DNA of 64,000 nt from Prosapia bicincta (Eukaryota; Arthropoda; Insecta; Hemiptera; Cercopidae). This document shows positions 1 through 13,660 of this stretch, in pieces. The stretch's first letter is position 1, and each line of letters begins with the position of its first letter. The stretch is taken from contig JBAIZL010000001.1 of the NCBI GenBank assembly GCA_036971475.1, forward strand, positions 206,959,841-207,023,840, in the 5' to 3' direction. The translations under genes and the position numbers were made by a program. The notes beneath the pieces were generated by a model. That model saw only the letters and a program-made list of their open reading frames with translations. It made no database searches and had not been told where the DNA came from.

Positions 1-1094
1 AATTTTAAAAATGTCTAGATTATTACCCAAATATTAATAAAAAAATTATGAATAATACGACCAAATCAAAATCAGAATGAGCGCTGTTCCCTCAGGCTGC
101 CGGCCAACCAAAACTTATATCTCCATCGGAATTATAAAATTCCGTTATTAACCTATTATATTGTGCAAAATAAAATCTTATACTTAGTCTCAAAAATATC
201 AATAGAATAAAATAGATTTTAGTTCCATTGCAAGGACGTTACAAAATAATGAAAAAAATATACTAACACCAGAACACTTTATAAGGAGATCAATTGTAGA
301 TGGTTTAATGTAATGTCAAATTTAAAGAAATAAAATTATACAGTTAATTTATTTACGAAATTGCTTAGTGTTTGGTACAGTTCTTCTTTAATTGTTATTC
401 TCATTCCAATTAAAGTTTCTGATATTTTTGTGAATAAATAAAATAGGTTTACATTTTGCAAAACATAATAGGCTACAAATCGCTAGTCCAGGCAATGAGA
501 GGGTAGTTGACAAGGGATTATAAGGGTTGGCAGTTGGGAGGGCACAACGCTACTCCGAAACTTTACAGACTAAAATATTATATTGCAAAATGTTTTTAAA
601 TAGTTCAACGTAATAACATTTAATACCTTCTCATTTCTTTTAGCATTTCACGTCCTTTCATTAAAATAATAAGCAATTATGGTTGATAATTGTAAAAATA
701 ATTACCTTGTCTCTTTACGGTATTTTAATAACACACTTGTTGGTATAAATTTGGTTATTTTGACTATTCATACTTATAAGAATTCTTCTAACAGAGTTAT
801 TTCTGAGGCTATGCAATGCCTTAATTATACCTTTCAAATGAAATAGCATATATTTTGGTGGTAATAGACAAACTTTACCCAAGACAAACTTGAAAGACTC
901 CCACAGTGCAGTGAATCCGAAAATAGAACAATAACCGCAAACCACGCCTTTTGACAACGGAAATTCCACACAGCTCGCAGTCTACTACAACAACCCCCAG
1001 TCAGAGATACTCGATAATGGAGATACTATCATCCTTTGAAAGTTAACTAGCATAAATACCAAATATGATTCCTGTTTAAGTACATATAGTGTAA

Positions 1095-1098
<4 letters not shown>
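1..1098. other. no supported feature
   Basis: A+T-rich sequence without a convincing open frame, RNA gene or repeat. The 84-codon frame on the minus strand near 715-969 has no recognisable domain and is treated as chance. Confidence 0.5.

Positions 1099-1159
<61 letters not shown>
1099..1159. repeat. (TA)n microsatellite
   Basis: About 30 uninterrupted TA dinucleotides directly abut the left arm of the foldback that follows. A second TA tract lies beyond its right arm, so the element may have inserted into, or carries, TA repeats. Confidence 0.95.
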
Positions 1160-1164
<5 letters not shown>

Positions 1165-1396
1165 CAACATAGGTTATTCAAATACAAGAATATTTATTAT
1201 TTTATATCCAAAATGTGTTTTGCAAACAGTACCAACATCATCAGGAATGAAAATTACAATAATTTTTATTAATTTTATTAAATACAATGAATATTGTAAT
1301 TTTCATTCCTGATGATGTTGGTACTGTTTGCCAACGAAAAGCTTTGGATATAAAATAATAAATATTCTTGTATTTGAATAACCTATGTTGTTTTAA
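1159..1396. mobile_element. foldback (inverted-repeat) element with hammerhead-like arms
   Basis: The left arm (about 1159-1262) reads TTAAAACAACATAGGTTATT and onward, and returns as its reverse complement in the right arm (about 1290-1396), leaving a loop of roughly 27 bp rich in TTTTATTA. The arms are nearly identical except around 1215-1230, where the left arm has lost the bases that in the right arm read GCCAACGAAAAGC. There is no coding capacity. A one-arm relative lies at 33641-33730, also next to a TA tract, so this is a dispersed family. It may be a non-autonomous derivative of a Penelope-like element; that is inference from the hammerhead-like motif in the arm. Confidence 0.8.
1303..1351 (+). 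ncRNA. hammerhead-ribozyme-like motif, GTTGG type
   Basis: Read in order: CTGATGA (1309-1315), one extra T, stem II strand GTTGG, an 8-9 nt loop, CCAAC, GAAA (1336-1339), then AGCT palindrome and TT. This matches the hammerhead core order CUGANGA / stem II / GAAA / stem III / UH, with one extra base before stem II. In this copy stem I is weak (about 3 pairs, TCC with GGA). The motif in the opposite arm is mutated. Activity is not established. Confidence 0.4.
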
Positions 1397-1415
1397 ATTA
1401 TTAAAATAGAAAACG

Positions 1416-1418
<3 letters not shown>

Positions 1419-1470
<52 letters not shown>
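1419..1470. repeat. (TA)n microsatellite
   Basis: About 26 TA dinucleotides, on the right side of the foldback element. Confidence 0.95.
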
Positions 1471-1473
<3 letters not shown>

Positions 1474-4400
1474 AGGATCCTTGCAATAATAAAGTCTTCA
1501 TTTACGGATAGAGCGACCTCCAGCAGCTTAATAAATTAAAAACGAAAAAAACAAATAAACAGTAACAAACAAAAATAATAGTTCAAAACTTCATACTGTA
1601 TAGAGAGAAAATTTAAAATATATTGCCAAGGAATCCACGTTCTATTTTGCCGCTTAATTTTCTGATTTTACCATGTAGGCTATATACGTAGTTATATTAA
1701 TTGTAATTATAAAATAAAAAGAAACTCAAATACAATTTTTGTTTTGTACGAAATAAATAGAAATTGACTTGAAATTTTATTTTTCTATATTACTTGTTAG
1801 GCAGTGTCTAAGCAAAACTCTATTTTGCTTACCTGGAGACCGTATGAAGTCCTCATAGTCTATGCAGAGTTATTTCACGTGTTATGGGACTAGCAAACAA
1901 AAGTTAACATATGATTGTAGACCATCCATACCGTTAGACTGTAGGTGCATATAATATAAAATTATATGGAACTGGGTTCTAAATAAAGTTCAGACGTGCC
2001 TAAAGACGTTTTTACTCCAAATATCCGAAATGTTGTTCATATTTAACAAAATATTATTCAATAAGTCATGACATATATAAGTAATTTGTATCAAACAAGT
2101 TTTTAAGGATCTCCTATGAAATTAAAATTGTAAACTGTAAAGAAGGTTTTATTTGTAGAACTTGTCTAATTAGTTGAAAAGAAACAAGGTGGAACATCGA
2201 CAAACATAAAAGAGAGGAAAATAATGATCCTGGCCTAAGGCGTCTTATTGTATAAAGTAAAGAACAAGTACATTCGTCTACGTCATAAAATGGAACGTTT
2301 GGTAGATAGCCACTCCAATAAGATAAAGGTTTAATAAAATTCAAAGCAATTTCCAGTTATATAATTTTCTCTGTCATTAAAGCCTTTCATGGCCCTTAGT
2401 TTATTGCAGTAGATAATATAATGTCTTGATTCAATTACTAAGTGAAAATATTGTACTTTAATTGGATTTTGAGACTCTTCCATATATTAAATGCGATAAT
2501 TCAGCTAGTATTGAAGTTTAATAGTTTCTCTTGAGACATTTTTTATTTAAGGGTTAGGAATATATAAATATAATTTATTATATTTAAAAATTAACAGTAA
2601 CATATAAATAATGACCTTCCTCTTTCTCTTATGCTTACGTTTTGAAAACAATTTCTATCACAAATCATTTTGTTATTCGAATATTTATAATCGGATCCAA
2701 CCTTACTGGGAATAATTATTTTGATAATTTAATGACAGATTATTTTCTAGTGGTCACTTATAAGTCTCTTAATTCTTTCCTGTATGAATGTCTTATTTAA
2801 TCTGTTCCTTGAATCACTCAGTACCTCCTTCTCTTAACGCCAGGATCAAACTTCTGTCTGAGTTAGAGAGATGTTCAAATATTAGTACCCTGCCTGAGTG
2901 TACTAAATATTAGTACACTGCCTGAGTATACTAAATATGTTTACACTATTCAAAAATTTTAAACTAACAATTATTGGGTGATATATAATAAAACAAGATA
3001 TGAAAAGTTATGCTAATAATTATTTACAACCTTACAACCTCATAATTAAAGTTTAAATTTAATTGCTTCAGGAGCCGCTCATTAACCTTTGAGAAACCTT
3101 TTGTCCAGTAAAACCTTAATATTGGTGGATAAATGTATCATATATTTAGATTTTTTCCAGTGTTATTTTATACCTTATCGTTATATAAAAATAGAGCTGC
3201 CTACCTCTTTATCTTTTGTTAAGGGCATTTTAGTTAAAGTTGTATTATACAGTTGTCTACAAAATGAGGTCTGGTAGTCAGTGTTTCATAATAAGTCAGC
3301 GGTACATATGGAACTGGATGAGTTGCGTGTCCAAGGATTAGTTCCTCCTGCTTGGCTTCACGATGTCTGCGTTTCTTTTAGACCCGAGTCCTTCTACCCG
3401 CCTCCGATGCGGGAATCCTTGTTCAAGTAGTTTCTTTGTTTCTTAATATTTCCACTTTCAAATTTCACGGTAGCCACTATGTTATTAATAGAATACATTA
3501 ATGATTTTTCCTTAATCTCTTCAACAAGGTGTATGTAATTAGATTCAAGTAATCTAGATTTCAAGGCGATGATTTGAATGATTTATATAGACACGCTTAG
3601 AAGCTTTTCAAGGTCAACTACTGAATCTTAATTCTTAGGACAATCTTACAACCTCTTTGTTCGCCCCATGCTTACATTCTCCTTTCTACTTCTATTCACA
3701 TAATGGGTTTATTCCCTGAGTTCTGAAATTATCTGTAATCAGTTTGCTTTAATTTGTTTATTTCCAAAATATTTCTCTTAGTCTTTCAAGGCGTTCACCT
3801 TTTTTTTGTACTTTCCCATGTGGAGCCAGCTGGTGTATTTATAGCTTAATATTTAGCTTTTCATAACTTGCAAATTAATGGCAGTGACACTTTTTGCTCC
3901 TAAGTATTTCTTTGTCCTTACGACTAATAATAAATAAAGATGGCCCTTTCCACTCTACCCTTTTTCGACCCTACATAAATTATAATGATTATTCATGATA
4001 CCAGCCTTTAGATCAAACACTTGTTACTTGAAATAGCATTATTAAAGTTGAATATATCGTTCCATAACATATTTCTTTGTATAATGATTTAGTGTATGTA
4101 TACTTTTCTTAGTCAAAGTCATTCATTAAAGATATTTTTAGAAGATGAAAAGATGAGGTAAAATATACCTTTAAAGTATCACTAATAACGTAATTTGCGT
4201 TTTAGATGTATCATTTTTAAAACGGGTGGAAAATATTTTTCATCATTGAATGAATAACCGCATCGCAATACAGTGCTTTGTATTTGCCCTTGCGTTCTAT
4301 TTTGCCACTCGGTTTGGAAATGGTAGTTAACGTCCAACCCTTCATTCTAAAGGTCATTCATTCATCACGCCATGCAACTGGCGTAGGAGTGTTTATTTAT

Positions 4401-5659
4401 TATAACTTTTACTGTAGAACCTTTCTCGTGTTGTAAGCAAATGTATCATATATAAGTGAAAATTATAATATTACTTATTAGATAATTTAGGTTATTATTA
4501 TAACTGTATTAATTATTGTTTTATATACTTTTATACTTTATATACTTATATACTCTTTTATATATTATAATTTAAAAAAAGACAAGTAGACTATGGTTCG
4601 CGAGATGAAAATCCATTTCCACAAAAAACTAACAAAAAATAAAAATGATAGGAACGGAGAAAACCAGAACGTACAATTAATAGTACCAACAATCAATAAA
4701 TAGATCACACGTTTGTGAAACATAGTCGGGGGTTTTCAGGATCATTGTGTAGTTCAGGTTTCTACACTAGAGTGCGGGGTTGAATAATGTTCTCTTAGTG
4801 TCGTTATTTTGTATGTGAAATGTAAACTAAAACATATTTCTGTTAGAGTAGACAATTTTAGAAATGCACCTTTACTAACTGATATCAGGTACGACATGTT
4901 TGAAAACTGAAGTAGTTATTTCGTATTCCAAAAACACAATTTTTCACATTCAAATGTACTTTATATTTATACTAGTAATAGAAATAGGAGGGCTGTGTAC
5001 GGGCACTTCGAATATCTCACTATTATAACGGGATGTGTTTGCAACAATACTTCGATACCTGACTAAAAACATTTTTGCTAAACCCAAATAACTGATGTTT
5101 TCCCCGCAATTGAGCCCTAGGAAAAACTTTTTTTTCCATCACGTCCGTAGCCCTTTCTTCAACACACCTGCAAAACCTATCTGTTTAAATTTATACTTTC
5201 TAAATTTTAGCATGGTGACCACAATACTTCCTTAACAAAGGCGTAATTACGATAACTGGCTCTTCAACTAAAGTTTCCACGTCAGTACCTTAAGAACCAA
5301 ATAATTCATTCAATTTCTGGTGGGACCATTTAACTTAGCAGAGGGTATAGTTTAAGTTTCTTATAGAAATTTTAAACATTCACCCACGCGTAAAAATAAA
5401 TTATAAAAATGTTATGCTAAGCAAATCGTGTAAAAAAGGCTTACTCTATCCAAACCAAATTAATTTATTAAAAAACAAATGTCATTATTATATCTGTACA
5501 ACCCAAAACTAACTTTTTTTACCATGAGAACCTGATAACATATATACACACATGAAATACCCGCATAGCGAAAAGGTACATATCACTAATTCTTACAATA
5601 TCACACAACTATATTAGGTAATGTTTTTCTAAAATCCTAAGTTTTTGACTTCGGAGGGT
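1471..5659. other. no supported feature
   Basis: Long A+T-rich stretch. Open frames (for example near 2114-2344 and 3089-3277) are short, lack recognisable domains and have the composition of chance frames. Slightly more G+C-rich patches occur near 3290-3430 and 4300-4390 without anything I can name. Confidence 0.5.
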
Positions 5660-6191
5660 TTACAGGATAGTCTCAATTAAATTCGTCTTTGTTACGTTCT
5701 ACGAACTGTTGTTGTCTGCCTGATCGTCGTAGGCTGGTTGCGGTTGTTGCGGTGATGGCGGTCTTCGAGTACTGTAGGTGTAGCTGCTATTGGTGGTGGT
5801 TGTTTGTAGTAGGCGAGCGCTGTAAGTTTATTGGTTGCATTGTTGATGTGTTGCGCCTTTCGATAAAACGTATGCTGACTTTAGTCGGTCGACGGACGCT
5901 GGCCTCGTTTCGCCGTGTATGCTCATGGTTAGAAGGTTATAACGTATCTACTGTATTGTCTGCTATTCCCCCGAGTTGGTCGAGGGTCAAATAGTTTTGT
6001 GCCGCAAAAATAGGTCGTGTTGTCTGAGGGATTCCATTGAGAAACATTGATTGGTACGTATTGTCTGAAAATTCCGAAAAGCCTAAACTGAGGGGATGCC
6101 TTACATACTGAGAAGGCTTTCTGTCACCCACGTTCAAGGAGTTGCGTGATAAAGGTGTCTTGGGATACGCCGAAGCTAGTAATAAGGGCAC
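5660..6191 (-). pseudogene. Ty3/gypsy remnant: Gag fragment joined to Pol C-terminus
   Basis: Reading the minus strand from 6191 downward, an open frame to 5937 contains GDRKPSQ, a spaced LxGIP and ends LGGIADNTVDTL. These match the order in the capsid part of Ty3/gypsy Gag proteins (GDRxPSQ ... LPxxxRxIL ... LAxLADxI). Immediately after, in the same direction, come ASVDRLKSAYVL and, further on, SLRRSGRQ, which resemble the extreme C-terminus of gypsy integrases (VSVDRLKPAY ... RSGRxV). Protease, reverse transcriptase and most of integrase are therefore missing between two adjacent pieces. Local G+C is higher than in the flanks. There is no start or complete frame, so it is a dead internal-deletion derivative. 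Family recognition is from memory of conserved motifs; the Gag part is the surer half. Confidence 0.7.
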
Positions 6192-6210
6192 ATTTTATCT
6201 TTGTGTATGG

Positions 6211-6215
<5 letters not shown>

Positions 6216-6281
<66 letters not shown>
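6216..6281. repeat. (TA)n(TG)n compound microsatellite
   Basis: About 23 TA units (6216-6260) followed by 10 TG units (6261-6280). Confidence 0.95.
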
Positions 6282-8519
6282 ATAAACTTCCCTTGCCTCA
6301 TAGAAATAAGAACATTCTGTGTATTTAAATTATATTTGATCTCAATATTTTTTATTCACCTTCCAACAATATTTGATTGATATTTATTCTTCCTAATTAT
6401 GAAATCAGTTAACGACGAAATTTCTAATTTTTATAAAGCAATCGTAATCTGTATTCCTACTGTCTAAAAACTGTAATAAAATAGAATTTTAATTTGTAAA
6501 GAACAAATGATTTGTTTTTTTTCTGATCTGCTTATTCTTTTATTTTTGTTCCTCACGACAACGTATGTAATGTTTTTTTTTCTTTTTTTATAGTTGTGTA
6601 ATACATTTCAGTTATTCATCAATTTATTATAATAAAATGTATTTGGTTTGGGAAATTTACAATGAATATGGGAATACCCTGAGGAGTCTTGTTGAAGTCC
6701 CATCAACGCGTCTATCTTCTGACACATTCTATCTCTGCCTTTAATATTATTTTTTAAGCTATGATTGAAGTTATTCAGTAAAAACCGAATGTCACGTATT
6801 CACGATGGTAGTATTTTTCCGCAATCAAGTTGTCTGTGCTTATTGACCTTGAGATCAGTAGATTTTCTCAGTTAGGATAAAAACGTATAATTAATTGTAA
6901 GTGTTTCTACTTATACCTTTTGTTTAAACATTTTATACCAATATGTTTTACAAAAATACACATTACCTATAAAACCATGAATATTGCTATTTTATATTTA
7001 ATTTATATAATAGAATAAAATTTACAGCAGCACAATAAAATTCATAAATGAAATAAAAAATAATAAATTGATTTTTCATAACGTACGATGGTAATAATTA
7101 TAATTATCAGTGACAGTGTCAATACACAGTTTCATAAGACAATGGTAGTATCTAGTCAAGTTCTATGCACGATCAATTATACATATGCTACTAGCCCAAT
7201 CTGCCAACGACTCTAGAAACTAAAAGTTAATTTCCTAAAACATATCGCTAATGCCACGTTACCTACTACCTTTGTAACTTACGATTTTTCAAAACAAAGC
7301 TACGATTTATTTATTGGTAACACTATTTTTACCTTTACTACGTATCCTCAATTACTATATTTTAAAATAATATTGACAACCGACGGACATGTTAACAGCA
7401 ATGGTTGGTTAGAGCTAACAATTCGTGCACCACCACTGTATCACAGTCATAGGTTTTATAACCAATCATAACTTTGTGTGTAATGACGTCATTTCTAGTT
7501 ATTAATAATTCTATTATTGACGGTAGTTGCAATGTTTAGCTCGAGGCATAGAAAGTAAAAGCCAGAACACCTAAAATTGTAGGCCTAAATACAAATTCAA
7601 AACAATGCTATTTTGTTTTTAAAAGAAATTAGGGAATGGAAGTGCCTACATTAATATGGGGCCTAAAGAGAGTTTTGTGTAATAAAGATCACTAGCTAAT
7701 TTTAAATAAATTGCCCAAATTTAAATGTCAAAACCTTTAGGAAATTATACAGCTATTGGTGTTCTAGTTCTACTAGGGATATTAAGTAGAATATTTATGT
7801 TCTCAACTGCGCGAATGAAAAAGTGAGAAATAGCAGAAAGAATAACATGATTTATATTAAATACAATAGAAAGATATGACTTTGGAAACTAATAATAAAA
7901 CAGACATTATTGTAGTAAGGTTGGCTGTTATTTCTTCCGTTTCATTACATATAATGGTACGTTTCCCTTGTTGAAAACATTCCATGAAAAGTTTTGTTCT
8001 GAATAGACTATAGTTTATCGTCACTAACAAAGCGGTAGAAAAGTATGAATTATTGAAAAATGGCACTGTGAATCGCTTATAATGAGACAGGTGACCTACT
8101 ATATAATCTGTTTGGATATTTAATCACGCCTGATATAATGTTAGAGTAATTTTATTGTTTAAAATAATAATTTTCGGAATAACCTCCCTAAATAAAGACT
8201 AATATTTTTAAAATATTTAAATAAATATACATTATCAATTGAAAAGAACATTAAAACTTTCATATAATTTTAAAAAATAATTTATTAGGTTGCGTCAAAA
8301 ATGTTTTTTTTTTAAACTTACGATGTGGTTTTGATAATAAATACTGATTGTTTTGAAAAAGCCAATATAAATGTATGTAAAACAATATTTTTTTTCTATT
8401 GTCTTCTAAATGTATAATTAAATAAAATAATGAAACCAGTTTGTAACAGCTCATTTTCTCGCACATTTTTGTCAAATTAACCATTATTAGTATCTAACAC
8501 TACAAACATTCTAAGCTGT
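6282..8519. other. no supported feature
   Basis: A+T-rich sequence. Minus-strand frames at 7857-8066 and 8260-8484 are short and featureless. Confidence 0.5.
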
Positions 8520-9740
8520 TGATAAAGTAACAGGAAAGTAACATTTATAACGTGGGCGTAACCATGACAACCGATCAACATATCTCTATAACATACTACC
8601 AACGTAACCGCAATAAAAATTAAATTGCTAATACGGACAGAACCTAATTCAATAAAAACAATTACATTTTAATGTTTATAGTTATTTAACATTTCCCATG
8701 AGCCTAAGAAAATAAATGTAGTAACTTTCTTCGCCACAGAGGTATTTTCCTTTTAAAAGGTGGCGATAAAAAAAGGTAGCAATAGTTGGGTATTGTCAAA
8801 GCTACGTTTGCATTATTCCATTTAATTAGGGAACGATCCTCTGAATATGACAGTGGTCGGTTGTACTGTAGTTGTGTATCCAATTTGTAAACTGTTTGGT
8901 GGTTATCAAATAGCTTTTTTTGCTTCATTCGCTTTTCAGATAGATGTTTCGCGAATTCTGTCTATGGACGGTTTGCATATTTACTGAGCCTTGTCATTTA
9001 TTAAAATTTAGGTAATTACAGTTTACTTCCGCTCGTTTTACCATTGTAAACTTTCACCTGTAAATCGTACGGTTTAATTTATGTTTGCACAATTAAATCA
9101 CTAGAGAATTATATCGCAAACGGTGTAAATTTTCCGTATATTAAAGTACAACAGATTAACAATGATGATTTTGTCACTGAAAATCCTATGGAAAATAATG
9201 TATAGATTGTGACTAGATATTAGTTTAAACATAATTGTTATAATTTCTCACAATTTAAGTAAGCATTTGTAACTAAGTACGTAAACAAAAATAATAATCT
9301 TTTGAGGATCATCACAGATAAGCCTTCATGTTGGGAAGTGACAATATCAGGTCGCTATCAACAAGAAGATTACGCCAACAACAGGTGTCTAGACACCTCT
9401 ACTCACCTCTTACGTCCTGCTCTGTTTCTATGTCCGTCACATCTGTTATTTCCACCCTAAGCGTTGCACAGTCTGTGAGCTAAGCAGTGATCGCGGTGAC
9501 TGGTATGTTAAGGAGAAAAACGTTAGTACCTGAATCAGTTATTTGCTTCATCTTCGTCCCCAAGCAAGTAAATGTTAAACTGGCCAAATCTTTGTAATTA
9601 ATGACAAATGCGGATGTTATTACTAAAATTATTATTAACTTCAGATATTTATGTAAACATTGATTAAATAAAACAAAATTTCTAAACATACGCTTCCTAT
9701 TGAATGCCCTGTAAATACGATGAAGACATTGGCAATTCTC
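8520..9740. repeat. tandem duplication, copy 1 (~1.22 kb)
   Basis: Collinear with 9741-10975. Landmarks repeated in both: GTAACCATG...CAACC...ATCAACA (8562 and 9761), AATTAAATTGCTA.TACGGACAGAAC (8620 and 9818), ACATTTCCCATGAGC (8690 and 9888), TTTACAGTTTACTTCCGC (9018 and 10250), AAGCCTTCATGTTGGGA (9322 and 10578), GGTATGTTAAGGAGAAAAA (9500 and 10752) and CATACGCTTCCTATTGAATG (9686 and 10928). Substitutions and indels are frequent, so the duplication is old. Neither copy keeps an open frame seen in the other, arguing against a coding role. Confidence 0.85.
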
Positions 9741-10975
9741 AACATTTATGTCGTGGTCGTAACCATGCCAACCTATCAACAAATTTATAACCTACTACCA
9801 ACAAAATAGCAATGAAAATTAAATTGCTATTACGGACAGAACTTAATTCACTCAATACAATTACATTTAATTATTTATAATTTTTTAACATTTCCCATGA
9901 GCTTAATAAAATAATATTTATAAGTTTATAAATATTTATATGAAAGAAAAGTAATTTTTTCATCCCCATGGTATTTCCCTTGTAAAAGAGGCTACTTTTC
10001 AATCAATACATTGGTATTGGTATTTTCGCTATTGTCACAGCTACGTTAGTATTACAAATTTAAATTAGGGAACTTTTCTCTGAAATTAACAGTGGCAGGT
10101 TGTATGGTAGTTTCATCCAATTTGTATACTGTTTGTTGTTTATGAAATTGCTTCTTTTCTCCAGGTTTTTCAGGTATACGTTTCACGAGTTCTGTCTATT
10201 GAAGGTTTTGCATATGACTGAGTCTTGTCACTTAGTAAATGAAAGTATTTACAGTTTACTTCCGCAACGTAAATTTCTTTTGACAATTGTATACTAATTA
10301 GGCTACTTTCATCTGTTAATCTTACGGTTAAATTGATTTTTACCAGGATTAACTCACTAGACATTTATATCTCACATGGTGTACAATTTCTGTATATTAA
10401 AATATATCAGGTTATTAAGGGCGAGTTTGTCATTGAAAATCCTATAGAAAATAAATTACAGATTGTGACTAGATATTGGTAAAAATATAATTATTATAAT
10501 TTCACACATTTTAAGTGTGTGATAATGTTAACTAATAATGTTTAAAAGAATAATGTTTTGAGGTTTATCACAGATAAGCCTTCATGTTGGGAGATACAAT
10601 ATCAGGTCCCTTTTAACAGAGGGCAAGAACACGTGTCCTGTTGAATCTGTACTCTCCTGCTATGTCCTGCTCTATTTTAATGCCCGTCACATCTGTTATT
10701 CCCACTCTATGCGCTGCACAATCTGTGATCTAAGCACTGAAAGATATGACCGGTATGTTAAGGAGAAAAAGAGTTAGTACCTGAATCAGACCTCATCTTC
10801 ATCTCCAAACAAGGAAATCTTTAATTGGCTTAATATTTAATTATGACAAATGCGGATGTTATTACTAAAATTATTATTATTTCAGATATTTATGTAAACA
10901 TTGATTAAATAAAACAAAATTTCCAAACATACGCTTCCTATTGAATGCCCTGTAAATACCATGAAGGCATTGACG
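9741..10975. repeat. tandem duplication, copy 2 (~1.24 kb)
   Basis: Second, direct copy of the block above, joined without obvious spacer. Confidence 0.85.
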
Positions 10976-11744
10976 ATGTTGAATTATTCAACAATCTTCG
11001 CAACGTCCGAAGAAATATCCGTCTAATTGGATAATACAGCCCATGTAATTACTGACTGACCCTCCCCTCTTGAGGGTGTGAATTATTCAAAGTAAATTTC
11101 TATGAGATATCCTTTATGCCTCGCTCGTTATTGAAATTTATTCAAGGATAAAAATAACAAATCAAATTATTTTAGAACGTAATATTTTTAGAACTAACTA
11201 CTCTATAATTTCGAACTGGAAATATGCTTTTATCACAATTAGGTCACTCATGTAATACGGTATTTTTATTATTTGATTATTTGACGTAGTCAAACTATAT
11301 CAGAAGAAAATCCACCATTTATTTCAAATACAGTAATTCATCATTCTTTTGAATGGTTCCAAATGTGTTTTATTCTGACCTTTACTTCAAGTATTTGTAG
11401 TATCTCTTCATTCATTATTCTATAAAAATAGAATTCAACACTTTACATTTCTTCGACCTTAAATGACAACAAACTATATCTTCGAAGTGTAAATTCGTCC
11501 AGGTGCAGGTGTGGCCCTGTTTCAGTCACCAAATAGCTCAGCAAGCCGGCTAAATGTGTTCATAGGTTTTGGACTGAGAGAAGCATTCCTTACACATCAA
11601 TTGAAGTAGAAAATAAAATACTAAACAAGTATTTAAAGATAACAGTAATGGTGATTGGATAGAAACCTTATTTTAATGAAAAGGAAATTGTCGTGAAAAT
11701 TATATGTTTTATATACCAATAAAAACTCTTACTAATTAGGTAGA
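10976..11744. other. no supported feature
   Basis: A+T-rich spacer between the tandem duplication and Rep-A. Confidence 0.5.
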
Positions 11745-12820
11745 AAAATATGGGGCTACTTCAAATGACCAAAGATCATCTAACCAAAATACGCTCCCGT
11801 TAATTAACCAAATACGCGACTTTCAAATAATCGTAATACACGGACTTTAAATGACCAAATACGCCCATTTCAAATAACCAAATACACGGACTTCAACTAA
11901 AAGTAATGTTGCGGGTTATCGCTACGCCGCTCAGCAGGCGTTCAACGTACAACTTGAAGTTAATAAATAACTGGGAATTCATATTTCTAAAAATATCTAA
12001 ACTTAGTAGTTATTATTACTACCTTTAAATTATTTCTCAAAATTCTACGGTTTAACTTTGTCGTTATTAAAGTAAATGTAATGCAGGAATATTATTAGGT
12101 TTGATTAGACCATAGATCGGAAAGTATCTTATTATAATTGTAAATAGTATACTTGAAAATCTTTTTGAATAATAAGTGTAATTACAAAACTATGGGAAAT
12201 ATGATACAGTAATTATTATTGTAAACAAATGCAGATTTAACAACATATTGAAACTTAAATAACTAACGTAATAAATATTTAAACATCGTGTTGAATAAAA
12301 GTGTAGTTACGAAACGATAATTAATATAATAAATTAATTATTTTTCAAAAGTTTTTTAAAATGTTTCTAGATGTAAACAGCATACTGATACCTTAATATT
12401 AAAGTAAACTAGTCAAAGTAAAAGGTAAACTAGTGTTTCATCAAGGAACTACAACTTACAATACATTGTTATAAAGAAGAAAACTTGTCACGTTTCTTTT
12501 CATAAAACCATAAAGTAATTGGAAACAACTAAAAATATTATCTATACCAATACCGTACATATTTTTTCTTCTAATATGTGTATATATAAATGAGTATTTG
12601 TATGTATGTATGTATCTTATTATAATTGTAATAGTCTACTTAAACATCGTTTTAAACATTAGGTGTAATTTACAAAACGACAGGAATATGATGTAGTGTT
12701 TATATTTAAAACAAATATAGAATTAATAAAATACTGAGACCTAAATATTAACGTAATTAACAAATCGCCCAATATAGTTACCTATCAAACCTAAAAAATG
12801 CATTAACCAAAATGTACACA
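11745..12820 (+). repeat. dispersed repeat Rep-A, unit 1
   Basis: Begins with TTCAAATGACCAAAGATCAT, followed by a 23-24 bp minisatellite (about 11790-11905; core TACGCGACTTTCAAATAA / CCAAA), then GTAATGTTGCGGGTTATCGC and a ~0.8 kb A+T-rich body. The same order returns at 12821-13660 and, inverted, at 47806-49480. The start resembles an inverted terminal repeat, because the inverted copy ends in the complementary GGTTAGATGAAATTTGGTCA. I see no protein-coding content, so it is probably a non-autonomous DNA element or satellite-derived repeat. Confidence 0.75.
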
Positions 12821-13660
12821 CACAATTTACGCGGCCGTTAATTAACCAAATACGCGACTTTCAAATAATCGTAATACACGTACTTTAAATAACCAAATAC
12901 GCGGATTTCAAATAACCAAATACACCGACTTCAACTAAAAGTAATGTTGCGGGCTATCGCTATGCCGCTCCGTAGGCGTTCAACGCACAACTTGAGGTTA
13001 ATAAATAAATGGGAAGTAATATTTCTATAAATATCAAAACTTGGTAGTTATCATTACTACCTTTAAATTATTTCTCAAAATGCTACGGTTTAACTTTATC
13101 GTTATTAAAATAAATGTAATGCTGGAATATTATTTGGTTTGATTAGACCATAGATCGTAAAGCATCTTCTTAAAATTGTAAATAATCTACTTGAACATCT
13201 TTTTGAACATTGAGTATAGTTACAAAATAATGGGAAATGATAGTGATTATTTTTGTAAACAATTACAGATTTAACAACATATTGAAACATAAATAATAAA
13301 CGTAATCAAAACCTCATAACTTCTTGTCTAAAATAGCAATATATTTCGACTTGGTTATAGCATGGCACATATTGCATCTTATTATGTTTTTAAATATCGT
13401 TTTGAATAAAAGCGTAATTACAAAACGATAAGTAATATTATGAAATTGAATATTTTTAAAATTGTTTCTAGACGTAAACAGCATACTGAGACCTTAATAT
13501 TAAAGTAAACTAGTATTTCATCAAGGAACTACAACTTACAATACATTGTTATAAAGAAGAATACTTGTCAACTTTGATTTAATAAAATCATAAAGCAATT
13601 GGAACAACTAAAACTTTTATCTATACCAATACCGTACTTAATTATTTTTTAATATGTATA
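12821..13660 (+). repeat. dispersed repeat Rep-A, unit 2
   Basis: Repeats unit 1 at an offset of about 1.04-1.08 kb: minisatellite at about 12835-12945, GTAATGTTGCGGGCTATCGC at 12940, and the body with TTGGTTTGATTAGACCATAG at 13132 matching 12098. Near 13629 the landmark AATACCGTAC matches 12550. It is diverged and shortened relative to unit 1. Confidence 0.7.

Noticed and set aside
3380..3430. tRNA-like hairpin (CCCGCCTCCGATGCGGG)
   Set aside because: Only one short hairpin; no cloverleaf or internal promoter boxes could be assembled.
9480..9782. 100-codon minus-strand frame
   Set aside because: It lies in a duplicated block and is not kept in the second copy.
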